The notes beneath the pieces were generated by a model, which had not been told where the DNA came from, searched no databases, and saw only the letters and a program-made list of their open reading frames with translations. Positions 31,481 through 41,280 of a stretch of DNA of 64,000 nucleotides are shown piece by piece; position 1 is the first letter of the stretch, and each line of letters starts with the position of its first letter. The DNA is from Haematococcus lacustris (taxonomy: Eukaryota; Chlorophyta; Chlorophyceae; Chlamydomonadales; Haematococcaceae): positions 6,539,959 to 6,603,958 of the forward strand of contig JASKMD010000028.1 of NCBI GenBank assembly GCA_030144725.1. The letters are read 5' to 3'. The position numbers and the translations under genes are program-made.

Positions 31481-32165
31481 AGGGAGGGTGAGGGAGGGTG
31501 AGGGAGGGTGAGTAAGGGTGAGGGAGGGTGAGGGAGGGAGGCAGGGAGGGTGAGGGTGAGGGAGGGGGAGGTAGAGCTGGGGGGTCACCTGGTGACTGGG
31601 TAGGGGGCTGAGCTGGGTGTGGTGGGGGAGGTTGAGCACGGGGGGGTGGAGGAGGTAGAGCAAGGGGGTCATCAGGTGGCTGGGAAGGGAGCTGGGCAGG
31701 GGGCTGAGGATGAGGATGGAAAGGGGGAGGGGGGGGAGGTTGAGCAAGGGTGTCACCTAATGGTTGGGTATGGGGCTGGGCAGGGGGTGGAGGGGGAGAT
31801 AGAGCAGGTGGGTCACCTGGTGGCTGGGCAGGGGGTGGTGGGGGGGGCTGAGCAGGGGGAGGTGGGGGAGGTTGAGCAGGGGGAGGCGGGGGAGGATGAA
31901 CGGGGGGTCCACCAGGATGCTGGGCAGGCGGTTGGGGAGGAGGATGGGCAGGGTGAGGCGGGGGAGGTTGAGCAGGGGGGTCACCTGGTGGCTGGGCAGG
32001 GGCCTGAGCAGGGGGGGGTCCTTGGTCGAGAAGAGGCTGGGTGTCCCCCCACAGCTGCAGGATCTGCAGCTTGCCCCAGCCTGTAGGAGTGGCAAACACC
32101 TCAGGCAGCAGGGCTAGCTTTGGGTCCCCTAGAGGGGGCACCACGACAGCCTCCACTATGTAGTA

Positions 32166-32269
32166 GATAGTGGAAGCGCCGGTAGTTTTAGGCGCCCTAA
32201 AAACGCGAGGCCGAGGCGCTGGAGCGTAACAGCTCGAGACCGAAGCCAGCAGCCGCGGAGCGTAGCGAC
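32166..32269. repeat. Left half of hairpin 2 (G family)
   Basis: This is the first ~104 bases of the ~196-base palindrome seen whole at 36260-36455. It stops at the palindrome centre (GCGTAGCGAC). The complementary right half stands alone at 38809-38896. Confidence 0.8.
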
Positions 32270-32277
32270 ACCAAGTC

Positions 32278-32445
32278 TGTTGCTACCCCACACCCTGCCT
32301 CCTGTTGCCCCACCACCAGCCCTTGGTTGTCCCACGCCCCCATCCGCTGCTCGTTGTTGCCCATATCCTGCCCGATGGTGCCCCACGCCCTATTGTTGCC
32401 CCATCACTTGTCTGTTGCTGCCCCACACCCTAACCATGGGGTGGA
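32278..32445. repeat. TGCTGCCCCACACCCTGCC-type minisatellite
   Basis: Degenerate ~21-base units (GTTGCCCCACNCCCTGCC). The same repeat lies in the G bodies at 37505-37975 and 39545-39890, so it is part of element G. Open frames across it are repeat translations. Confidence 0.8.
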
Positions 32446-33013
32446 ATACGCGGAGGCTATGTAGTCTTCTCTCGTTGGTTATATCGTAGCAATTAGATGC
32501 AGGTCACTTGCTTGATGATGGAAGACCAAGTCATGTAGCGAAGCATGCTGCCCAAGAAGGATTGACGAAGAAGGACGCTCAAGAAGGATTGTCGAGATGT
32601 GGAAGTGCATTGTGGACGTTGAGCGATATCGAGTTGGTATTTTTTTCATCACTTTTTGCTTGCACTTTTCTAAAATGGTCCGCGTCCCGACGTTTTTGAG
32701 AACGTAGTTGGGTGTTACTAGCGTTTAAAGACTCATTTACGGCTCATTTAGGAGGCCATAATAGGGGGGTGAGGGCTGTTTAAGGTACGCTTTTCGCTGT
32801 TTAAGATACGCTTTTCGCTGTTTAAGAACCGTTTGAAATTTTAAACATGCGTGTTTAAGAGGCGTCGCACCAGCCAAAGCTATCTAATCCTTACGCATGT
32901 TCGGCATTAACAAAGCACCCTGCACCAGCTGAATCTGCGCAAACAGCTATTACGCTTGCAGCTGCAACAGCTGGGCTAGCATGCTGGAAACATGCCATGA
33001 CAACCCTGACAGC

Positions 33014-33476
33014 CCTGACAGCAGCCCCGCCACACACGCACACGCACTCGCACACATGCGCACACGCACACACACGCAGCCCCGCCACACACGCACACAC
33101 ACTCACACACATGCGCACGCGCACACACACGCCGCACACGCACACACCAAGCACACACACACATGCACACACACACGCACACACACAAACACACGCACAC
33201 ACCAAGCACACACACGCACGCACGCACACGCACGCGCACACACACAGCCCGCCACGCACTCACACACGCAACCCCCTCACCATGCACACGCACTCACACA
33301 CATGCGCACACACACACCGCACACGCACACACCAAGCACACACACACATGCACACACACACGCACACACACACACACGCACACACACACACACGCACACA
33401 CATGCACACACACAAACACACACACACGCACACACATTCACGCACACGCACACACACACACACACGCACACCATAA
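33014..33476. repeat. (CA)n / CACACG-rich simple repeat in element H
   Basis: About 460 bp of CACACA and ACACGC with periodic CACATGCGCA interruptions. Long His/Thr frames here are repeat artefacts. Confidence 0.95.
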
Positions 33477-34302
33477 ATACAACTCTTACCGCCACATAAA
33501 GGCTAGAGGCAAAGCAAGAAAAGGCAAGCTAAGGCAAGCATGGCAACTATTCCTAGGCTCTGCAAGCTAGCAGTCCCTAGGCTGTGCATACAGCTCACTC
33601 TGCTAAAAACCAGGAGGCATTGGAGCGCCATCAACATAAACACTGTTCTACGCTGCAAAGGGCAAACCTCCGTGTCCTTGGTCTTCTTGTTCACCGTGCT
33701 TGTTTGCTGAGCCTTGCTGATAGCCGGGTCAGACCGTAACAGCGTGGTTAGTCCTGCGCACACGCACAGTACATATGTACACCGTTCGTATTCCGACAAA
33801 CCAGCTCCAGCACATCACCTGCTCGTCCACTAGCTGCAGCTAGGCATGCCTGGCCCACATGCCTGGCCCGCTGCAAATTGTGGAGCAGCGAAAGAAGCGA
33901 CTACGAGCACACACTCTACTACGCTACTGTAGAGACTCTAAAACACAACTAGAGCTAAAGCAACTAGCTCACCTGCAGCTCCGGCTGAACCAGCGGCTGA
34001 TTTTTCGGCTGGGCTGGAGATGGGTGCGGCTGCAAATGAGGAGCAATGCAGGTTTAGCAACGCGAATAACAAAGCAGCCGCTGATGTACGGTTGGCTTAC
34101 CATCCCGAAGAACGCCAAGGGATGTGTTGAACCACTATAAGGCTTCTCCAACGGCTCTTCCATACCGCCAACACAAGTCGGCAAGAGAGGCCAGGCTTCC
34201 AAATCTGCGCCTCACTGTTGAAATGTGAGATTTGAGCGGGGTGGAAAACGACCAAAATAGCGTCGACGAACGTTAAAACGCGCGTAACACCCAACTACAT
34301 TA

Positions 34303-34500
34303 GATAGTTGGCAAACATGTGCGTGTTAAGCGCGCCTAAAGACGCTCGGCCTCGGTCCTCGCGCGTAACAGCCCTCGACCTCAGCCATCGGCCGCGTCGC
34401 TACGCTCCGCCGCCTCTGGCTGAGGTCTCGGGCTGTTACGCGCTCGGACCTCGGCCTCGCGTCTTTAGGCGGGCTTAACACTCCATGTTTGCCAACTATC
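34303..34500. repeat. Hairpin 3: 198-bp near-palindrome of element H
   Basis: It begins GATAGTTGGCAAACATG and ends CATGTTTGCCAACTATC (exact reverse complement). The arms continue inward through CTCGGCCTCGG and GCGTAACAGCC to a centre near 34400. The outer motif TAGTTGG is shared with the body inverted repeat of H. Confidence 0.9.
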
Positions 34501-34710
34501 TACTACTTAATAGGCTTCCGGCAAGGGAACTAAGTCTCTTAAACAGCAGGCTATTAACTATTATAACGCTTGAAAACGGAACTAAGTAGTAGGTAATGGA
34601 GTTTTACTGCTTTGTAACACTTAAAACCACCGGTATTACAGATGGGTAAAACGCTATTAATAGGCAAAGCGCACTGCTATTAACAAAAAGCGCATCTCTA
34701 TTATGAAAAA

Positions 34711-35157
34711 GTGCACCTATTAATAGAGCTCACATGCAACCGTTTCCACTATTCGGCTAAACTGCTCACTACTATGATACTGCTACGCTCCCGCTCTTCG
34801 GTGCCTCCTTCACAACAGCAGCATCCAGAGGGGCCCCTGCTCAATCAGCAACCACAAGGACCACACCGAAGGCAACAACAAGTGCAATGCAAACAAGACG
34901 GGGACCAAGTGACAGGTGGTTATGCTACTCAAGCAACACGGGCACGTTATAATATGCTGCCCTATATGCGTTACGATGGTGTGGAGGCAGTGTCATACGG
35001 CAGCCTGCCCCGCCGTTTGCACAATGTCATCAACTCCCTCCCCTTCCTCATCACCCACCAAGGTCTGTTGTGGCGCCATGTCGATGTAGGTCCTGGGTTG
35101 CATGGTAAGACAAGGCAACAGAAGGCAGGACAAGGTGTGGCAAGGGTGCAACACTAA
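34711..35157 (+). CDS. Unrecognised open frame in element E-1 (148 aa)
   Basis: An open frame present in all three E copies (- strand at 42851-42384 and 51086-50640) with very few changes. From the internal ATG at 34771 it reads MILLRSRSSVPPSQQQ, then a Gln-rich stretch, then a segment (MLPYMRYDGVEAVSYG and on to LLWRHVDVGPG) that looks more protein-like than its surroundings. A GTAAGA that could be a splice donor follows near 35104. I recognise no family. A second frame on the same strand (35271-35660) is also kept in all copies and could be another exon. The copies are so similar that conservation proves little, so coding status is open. Confidence 0.3.
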   Translation: MHLLIELTCNRFHYSAKLLTTMILLRSRSSVPPSQQQHPEGPLLNQQPQGPHRRQQQVQCKQDGDQVTGGYATQATRARYNMLPYMRYDGVEAVSYGSLPRRLHNVINSLPFLITHQGLLWRHVDVGPGLHGKTRQQKAGQGVARVQH

Positions 35158-36058
35158 GGGTGAGGGAAGGCAGAATTGGGGGGCAGTAGCAACCTTATTC
35201 TAGAAATGGCGAGCCTATTGTGGGTGTCCCTTTGTAAGTCCCTAAGTGGCTACAGCTGGGCACTTCTTGCTTGCAACCCATCAAAGCCCCCCAATCTAGC
35301 CCAGGCAATAAGCATCATCCTCTCATTCCACATCCACAATCATCAGCTAGATTGACTCCGCTTGCCCCTACGCCTATCACAACTGTATCTAGGCTGGCTG
35401 CCCTCTGCTGCAGACAACCAGCGTCTCAAGCATTGCCGAAGGCCTGCTGCCCCGATCGAAGCGAGCATGCAGCAACAGCTCATCGCAAGACAACCCGCAG
35501 CAATACAACGACAAGGCAGCAATACAGCGACACGATACGGAATCAATCCGACTACCTACCACATTTGTTGGCGCAATACCAACAGCCTCTTGGCGCACCT
35601 CTTTGCGGGCTAAGACAGAACCTACGACAAGGAATCGGAAAACGATCAGAACGGTACTGAGTAGAAATGGTACTGAGTAGACAGCGACAACAAGGAGTTC
35701 CAATCTTCACCTTTACGACGATCGAAAAGAGGTTCCGAGCCCAGGCAACCTGCTGAAAGGCTGCGAAATGAAGCTGGCAGGCTACAGTGATGCTCCCACG
35801 CACCTATAGCGACCAGCTGCGAAGCGAACAAAGAATACGTGAACATCGAAGGTAATCCCGCTGAGAGGCTGCTGGAGGCCGACGGCCTGTCCCAATGCAC
35901 AACGCCGAAGTAAAGTAGTTCTTCCATACTTGAAGTCTGCTGGTCGAGCACGGTTCGCAATACCAAACTCCGAAAATCATACGAAATGTGTGACATCCCG
36001 AAGACGCGGCTCCGCCGCGCCAAATGAAGCTTCGACGCTGTAAAACTCCATTACACTA

Positions 36059-36254
36059 GATAATGGGGTCGCCAGGGCCGTTTCAGGCGGCTGCAAACAC
36101 TCGGCCTCGGCACTGGCGCGTAACAGCTCTCGACCTCAGCCAGCGGCCGCGTCGCTACGCTCCGCGGCCGCTGGCTTCGGTCTCGAGCTGTTACGCGCCA
36201 GTGCCTCGGCCTCGCGTTTTACAACCACCTAAAACGGCCCGCGACCCCATTATC
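36059..36254. repeat. Hairpin 1 of E-1 (~196 bp near-palindrome)
   Basis: Begins GATAATGGGGTCGCCAGGGC and ends GCGACCCCATTATC. The centre is GCGGCCGCGTCGCTACGCTC with complementary arms. It is flanked by TA on both sides, within the TACT/TACTAC context. Confidence 0.88.
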
Positions 36255-36259
36255 TACTA

Positions 36260-36455
36260 CATAGTGGAAGCGCCGGTAGTTTTAGGCGCCCTAAAAACGC
36301 GAGGCCGAGGCGCTGGAGCGTAACAGCTCGAGACCGAAGCCAGCAGCCGCGGAGCGTAGCGACGCGGCTGCTGGCTGAGGTCGAGAGCTGTTACGCTCCA
36401 GCGCCGAGGCCGAGTGTTTTTGGGGGACTAAAACGCCCCGGGCGCTTCCACTATC
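36260..36455. repeat. Hairpin 2 of G1 (~196 bp near-palindrome)
   Basis: Begins ATAGTGGAAGCGCCGG (its first G is at 34592, across the E-1 insertion) and ends GGGCGCTTCCACTATC. It shares its central ~100 bp (CTCGAGACCGAAGCCAGC and complement) with hairpin 1, but its outer arms differ. Confidence 0.88.
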
Positions 36456-36863
36456 TACTTTAGTTCCGTTTTTGTGCGTTCTTAGAGCCCGATGCGCGGC
36501 GGAGCCGCGCTCAGCAAACATCACACTGTCAGTGTGAGAAGTAGGAAATGAATCGTGGTGGGGTGCTCCTGCTCTATATCGCCTTGCCGCAGCTGTCATC
36601 ACTAGCGTTGTTTCTAGCTGAGGCCTACGAGGAAAAAGACGCGGACGAGGAGGGAGCCGACCACGAAGATGAGCCTTACACGGAGGTGAAGCCTTAGGCA
36701 TTGTTGTCACCGCTCTTCGCGCTACCCCTAAAGAAGGTACGTCTTACGTACGGCCATGATTCTTCGCTCGACGCCCAATGCTCTGATAAGCCTATTCCCT
36801 CCTCACGTTGATGCAATGCAGTTGCCGCGTCTATGCGTGGGCACCGGTTATTGTAGGCAGTAC

Positions 36864-37258
36864 GTAGTAGATAATGGTGTCGCGGGTCGTTTTAAGTGGT
36901 TGAAAAAGGCGAGGTCAAGGCGCTGGAGCGTAACAGCTCGAGACCGAAGCCAGCAGCCGCGGAGCGTAGCGACGCGGCTGCTGGCTGAGGTCGAGAGCTG
37001 TTACGCTCCAGCGCCGAGACCGAGCCTTTTTCAACCACCTAAAACGGCCCTGGCGACTCCATTATCTAGTGTAATTGAGTTTTACGTAGGCGAAGCTCTA
37101 TTGGCGCGGCGAAGCCGCGCAATGTGATGCTTCTTGTCGTGTTGGCCGGCTGTTACGTGTTCGTTGGGAGCACTTTTTGTTAATACACCAGGTCGCTGCA
37201 GTTAACGATTCTTAAAACGAGGTCTATTAACGATTACAACTGAGTAAAACTCAATTAC
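36864..37258. mobile_element. Hairpin element F-1 (395 bp), zero-TSD insertion in G1
   Basis: GTAGTA, hairpin 1-type palindrome (36870-37066), spacer TAGT, then a short body with perfect 15-bp inverted repeats GTAATTGAGTTTTAC (37071) and GTAAAACTCAATTAC (to 37258). The empty site is in G2 at 39309/39310: GGGCAGTAC followed at once by CTCGAG. Here the flanks are GGCAGTAC and CTCGAG. F looks like a short relative of E, with one base changed in the inverted repeat. Confidence 0.83.
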
Positions 37259-37504
37259 CTCGAGTTAAAAACACTGGAGCGTATGTGTTTTGCTTTGCTC
37301 CGTGGTACGCATTCCGAAGGAACGTGCGCTAATTCCACTTCTTGTAACATCGTGTTTCTCAATTGTCGACGAAATTTCTGGGTGCGGTGCCTGGTGGACG
37401 CTTGGTGGACGCTTGTCATGGTGGTAAGCAGTTGTGATGAAGGAGGGCCCCAATGTAATTAGACATGCTTCACTTGTATTCCTTGTAGGTACCCACACCA
37501 CTAC

Positions 37505-37975
37505 ACCCTTCCAGCTGCTGCCCCACCCCCTACCCTCTGTTGCCCCACCACTTGTTTGTTGTGTTCCACCGCCTACTTGTTGCTGCCCCACCCCCTGCTC
37601 TCTGTTGCCAGACCACCTGCCCGTTGCTGTCACACCCCCTGCCCGTTTAGCCCCACCCCATGCGTGTTGTTGCCCCACACCCTGCCTCTTGTTGCCCACC
37701 ACCTGCCCTTTGTTGCCCCACGCCCCCACCCGCTGCAGCCCCACACCCTGCCCGCTGCTGCCCCACACCCTACCTGCTAATGCCTCACACACTGCCCGTT
37801 GCTGCCCCACACCCTGCCCATGCCCACTCTAGCCCACACCCTGCTCGTTGTTGCTCCATATCCTGCCCATTGCTGCCCCACCATCTGCCTGCTGCTGCCC
37901 CATAGCCTTGTTGCCCAACACTCCTCACACCGCTGCCCCACACCTTGCTCGCTGCTGCCCCACACCAGCGTGGCT
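37505..37975. repeat. TGCTGCCCCACNCCCTGCC minisatellite of G1
   Basis: About 22 degenerate units of ~21 bp. G2 has the homologous array at 39545-39890 with fewer units. Confidence 0.85.
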
Positions 37976-38326
37976 TGCGTATGGCCGATCCAATGGCCCA
38001 ATTGATGGCAGGTGTAAATGTTCCTCACCAGATGAAGATCCAAGTGGTGGCAGCAAAGCATGTTGCCCAAGAGGGACTAACGAGACACGTTTGGGGTTGA
38101 TTTGTTAAAATGAGATGTGTTATTGTGTGCGTTGGTGTTTTCATGGACCTTATGGAGTTGCATGCTGCATGTCCTTTTGCATGCGCTTTTCTAAAAAAGG
38201 TCCGCGTCCCGGCGTTTTTAGGAGCGTAATAGGGGTTTTTAAGAGCATAATAGGTCTGCGGCGTTGGAACTAAGTCTCTTAAACAGCAAGCTATTAACTA
38301 TTATAACGCATGAAAACGGAACTAAA

Positions 38327-38690
38327 TAGTAGATAATGGTGTCGCGGGTCGTTTTAGGCGGTTTAAAAAGGCGAGGTCGAGGCCTGGGCGCGGGGCAGCT
38401 CGAGACCGAAGCCAGCGAACACGGAGCGTAGCGACGTGGCCGCTGGCTGAGGTCGAGAGCTGTCCCGCGCCAGGGCCGAGACCGAGCCTTTTTCAACCAC
38501 CTGAAACGACCCAGGCGACTCCATTATCTAGTGTAATTGAGTTTTACGTAGGCGAAGCTCTATAGGCGCGGCGAAGCCGCGCAATGTGATGCTTCTTGTC
38601 ACCTGCGATGGTGTTGGCCGGCTGTTACGTGTTCGTTGGCAACCACTTTTGTTAATACACCAGGTCGCTGCAGTTAACGATTCTTAGTTC
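38327..38690. mobile_element. Partial hairpin element F-2
   Basis: ATAGTA, a hairpin 1-type palindrome (38332-38528), spacer TAGT and the F inverted repeat GTAATTGAGTTTTAC (38533). The body matches F-1 to about 38690 (GTTAACGATTCT), where TTAGTTCCGTTTTC of a G-type end takes over, so its right inverted repeat is missing. It starts next to the last bases of G1. Confidence 0.72.
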
Positions 38691-38808
38691 CGTTTTCATG
38701 CGATATAATAGTTAATAGCCTGCTGTTTAAGAGACTTAGTTCCCTATTATGCTCTTAAAAACGCGGGACGCGGACCATTTTAGAAAAGTGCATAGATGGT
38801 TCAAAAAC
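38691..38808 (-). repeat. Inverted G-family end fragment
   Basis: TTAGTTCCGTTTTCATGCG and the next ~110 bp are the reverse complement of the right end of G (as at 38180-38325), including the GGTCCGCGTCCC motif. It ends at GTTCAAAAA, just before the half-hairpin of G2. Confidence 0.7.
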
Positions 38809-40211
38809 TGCTGGCTGAGGTCGAGAGCTGTTACGCTCCAGCGCCGAGGCCGAGTGTTTTTGGGGGGCCTAAAACGCCCCGGGCGCTTCCACTATCTAAT
38901 TTAGTTCCGTTTTTGTGCGTTCTTGTAGCACGATGCGCGGCGGAGCCGCGCTGGGCAAACGTCACTCTGCCAGTGTGAGAAGTAGAAAATGAATCGTGGT
39001 GAGGTGCTCTAGCTCTATATCGCCTTGCCGCAGCTGTCATTACTGGCGCTGTTTCCAGCTGAGGCCTACGAGGAAGAAGCCGCGGACGAGGAGTGAGCCT
39101 TGCACGCACAAAGCTTTACACGCTAGGAGGTGAAGCCTTAAGCATTGATGTCATCTCTCGTCGCACTACCCCTATCTCAGGTACGGCTTACGTACGGCCG
39201 TGATTCTTTGCTCGACGCCCAATGCTCTGATAAGCCTAATCTCACCTCACGTGGATGCATTGCTATAGCCGCGTCTATGCAGTAGGGCACCAGTTGTTCT
39301 GGGCAGTACCTCGAGCTTAAAAATCTGCAGCCGCTGTGTTTTGCTTTGCTCTTTGGTACGCATTTCGAAGATGCGTGCGCTAGTACCACTCCCTACAACA
39401 ACGTGTTTCTCAGGTGTCGTCGAAATTTCTGGGCGCAGTGCTTGTGGACGCTAGTCATGGTGGTAAGCAGTCGTGATGAAGGAGGGCCCTAATGTTGTTC
39501 CATGCTCCTCATGTATTCCTTGCAAGTACCTACACTACTACACCCTTCTAGCTGCTGCTCCACCCCCTACCCTCTGCTGCCCCACCACTTGCCTACTGTG
39601 CCCCACCATCTGCTTGCTGCTGCCCCATCCGCTGCTGTATGTTGCCTCACCACCTGCCCGCTGCTGCCCCACCCCCTGCCTGTTGTTTCCCCACTCGTTT
39701 CTTGATGTTGCCCCACACCAAGTCTGTTGCTACCCCACACCCTGCCTCCTGTTGCCCCACCACCAGCCCTTGGTTGTCCCACGCCCCCATCCGCTGTTCG
39801 TTGTTGCCCATATCCTGCCCGATGGTGCCCCACGCCCTATTGTTGCCCCATCACTTGTCTGTTGCTGCCCCACACCCTAACCACGGGGTGGAATACGGAG
39901 AGGCTATGTAGTCTTCTCTCGTTGGTTATATCGTAGCAATTAGATGCAGGTCACTAGCTTGATGATGGAAGACCAAGTCATGTAGCGAAGCATGCTGCCC
40001 AAGAAAGATTGACGAAGAAGGACGCTCAAGAAGGATTGTCGAGATGTGGAAGTGCATTGTGGACGTTGAGCGATATCGAGTTGGTATTTTTTACATCACT
40101 TTTTGCTTGCACTTTTCTAAAATGGTCCGCGTCCCGACGTTTTTAAGAACTTAATAGGCTTCCGGCAAGGGAACTAAGTCTCTTAAACAGCAGGCTATTA
40201 ACTATTATAAC
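38809..40211 (+). mobile_element. Hairpin element G2, truncated at both ends
   Basis: The right half of hairpin 2 (38809-38896), spacer TAAT, then TTAGTTCCGTTTT (38901) and the G body. It contains neither F nor H, so it supplies the empty sites for both (39309/39310 and 40150/40151). The right end stops at TTATAACGCAT, where GCAT is shared with LINE ORF1 sequence (GCATCTGCTGCTG), so the final ~14 bases including the inverted repeat are missing. The homologous part of G1 is colinear. Confidence 0.75.
39545..39890. repeat. TGCTGCCCCACNCCCTGCC minisatellite of G2
   Basis: About 16 degenerate units, homologous to 37505-37975. The part from 39716 on is almost identical to 32270-32445. Confidence 0.83.
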
Positions 40212-41280
40212 GCATCTGCTGCTGCTGAGCACCCTGGGCGCCCTGCGCCACCCGGACCCCCTCATCCCCAGCTGTGCCACCCCCATCTGAGGTGCTCTGG
40301 AGGGGGGCGGCAGCAGCTGAGGCAGGGTCAGGGTCCCGGGAGGTAGGGCTGTGCTGCTGCCGCTGCTGGGCCACCTGGGCGCCCTGCGCCACCCGGGCCC
40401 CCCCATCCCCAGCCGTGCCACCCCCATCTGAGGAGCGTTTGAGGGGGGCGGCAGCAGCTGAGGCAGGGTCAGGGTCCCGGGAGGTAGGGCTGTGCTGCTG
40501 CCGCTGCTGGGCCACCTGGGCGCCCTGCGCCACCCGGGCCCCCTCATCCCCAGCTGTGCCACCCCCATCTGAGGTGCGCTGGAGGGGGGCGGCAGCAGCT
40601 GAGGGAGGGTGAGGGAGGGTGAGGGAGGGTGAGTAAGGGTGAGGGAGGGTGAGGGAGGGAGGGAGGGAGGGTGAGGGTGAGGGAGGGGGAGGTAGAGCTG
40701 GGGGGTCACCTGGTGACTGGGTAGGGGGCTGAGCTGGGTGTGGTGGGGGAGGTTGAGCACGGGGGGGTGGAGGAGGTAGAGCAAGGGGGTCATCAGGTGG
40801 CTGGGAAGGGAGCTGGGCAGGGGGCTGAGGATGAGGATGGAAAGGGGGAGGGGGGGGAGGTTGAGCAAGGGTGTCACCTAATGGTTGGGTATGGGGCTGG
40901 GCAGGGGGTGGAGGGGGAGAGAGAGCAGGTGGGTCACCTGGTGGCTGGGCAGGGGGTGGTGGGGGGGGCTGAGCAGGGGGAGGTGGGGGAGGTTGAGCAG
41001 GGGGAGGCGGGGGAGGATGAACGGGGGGTCCACCAGGATGCTGGGCAGGCGGTTGGGGAGGAGGATGGGCAGGGTGAGGCGGGGGAGGTTGAGCAGGGGG
41101 GTCACCTGGTGGCTGGGCAAGGGCCTGAGCAGGGGGGGGTCCTTGGTCGAGAAGAGGCTGGGTGTCCCCCCACAGCTGCAGGATCTGCAGCTTGCCCCAG
41201 CCAGTAGGAGTGGCAAACACCTCAGGCAGCAGGGCTAGCTTTGGGTCCCCTAGAGGGGGCACCACGACAGCCTCCACTAT

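Larger units (their letters stand above)
20994..32159 (-). mobile_element. LINE-2: long, decayed LINE copy
   Basis: This copy runs from the tail at 20994 (T8-A-T4) through ORF2 and ORF1 to 32159. There the ORF1 N-terminal part and 5' leader are cut off by hairpin element G3. The cut lies exactly at the base of ORF1 equivalent to LINE-1 1980/1981. A 500-N gap interrupts ORF2. It has collected frameshifts and stops and is inactive. Confidence 0.88.
28190..32159 (-). pseudogene. LINE-2 ORF1, N-terminally truncated and frameshifted
   Basis: Reading on the - strand from 32159: the end of the N-terminal domain (EAVVVPPLGDPKLALLPEVF), the Pro-rich block, five 46-residue repeats (about 30790-31480), a Gln tract, the GGGGCT array, and the basic C-terminus ending two bases before ORF2. 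An extra C in the array near 29780 switches the frame from Gly-Ala to Gly-Trp, so the C-terminal 434 residues (29494-28190) lie in another frame. The C-terminus is continuous here, whereas LINE-1 has a one-base deletion, so the two copies are broken at different places. The first ~230 codons are missing because element G3 is inserted. Confidence 0.8.
32704..34506. mobile_element. Hairpin element H, zero-TSD insertion in G3
   Basis: The body has perfect 15-bp inverted repeats GTAGTTGGGTGTTAC (32704-32718) and GTAACACCCAACTAC (34284-34298). A 4-bp spacer (ATTA), hairpin 3 (34303-34500) and TACTAC (34501-34506) follow. The unfilled site is in G2: AAGAAC immediately followed by TTAATAGG at 40150/40151. 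Here GAGAAC precedes and TTAATAGG follows the element, with nothing duplicated or lost. The body holds a CA-rich repeat and no recognisable transposase. Its only open frame of note (33859-34140, 93 residues) resembles nothing known to me. I see nothing else in 33480-34280. Confidence 0.8.
32160..34585 (+). mobile_element. Hairpin element G3 (deleted), carrying nested element H
   Basis: It starts GTAGTAGATAGTGGAAGC directly against LINE-2 ORF1 (CCTCCACTAT) and ends with the G-family inverted repeat AAAACGGAACTAA at 34573-34585. The left half of the G hairpin (32166-32269) is fused at the hairpin centre to a downstream part of the G body (ACCAAGTCTGTTGC, equal to about 39716 in G2), so the right hairpin half and the first part of the body are deleted. 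Element H (32704-34506) is inserted in it. Confidence 0.7.
34593..36260. mobile_element. Hairpin element E-1 (1.67 kb), inserted in G1
   Basis: The body has perfect 15-bp inverted repeats GTAATGGAGTTTTAC (34593) and GTAAAACTCCATTAC (ends ~36055). A 4-bp spacer, hairpin 1 (about 36059-36254) and TACTAC follow. Flanks read GTAGTAG on the left and ATAGTGGAAGCG on the right. Joining them restores GTAGTAGATAGTGGAAGC, the intact G-family end seen at 32160. Same length as E-2 and E-3 within a base or two. Confidence 0.82.
34586..38325 (+). mobile_element. Hairpin element G1, carrying nested E-1 and F-1
   Basis: The outer end GTAGTAG (34586-34592) is separated by inserted element E-1 from the rest of hairpin 2 (36261-36455). 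Then come the spacer TACT, the body inverted repeat TTAGTTCCGTTTT (36460-36472) and its complement AAAACGGAACTAA (38313-38325). It lies directly against the end of G3 with no bases between. The body holds F-1 (36864-37258) and the TGCTGCCCCAC minisatellite. No transposase is seen; small open frames are minisatellite translations. Confidence 0.72.

Noticed and set aside
33163..33570. His/Thr-rich and Cys/Val-rich frames
   Set aside because: They are translations of a CA-type simple repeat.
37265..37905. Cys/Pro-rich and Gly/Trp-rich open frames
   Set aside because: They follow the phase of a ~21-bp degenerate minisatellite shared by all G copies.
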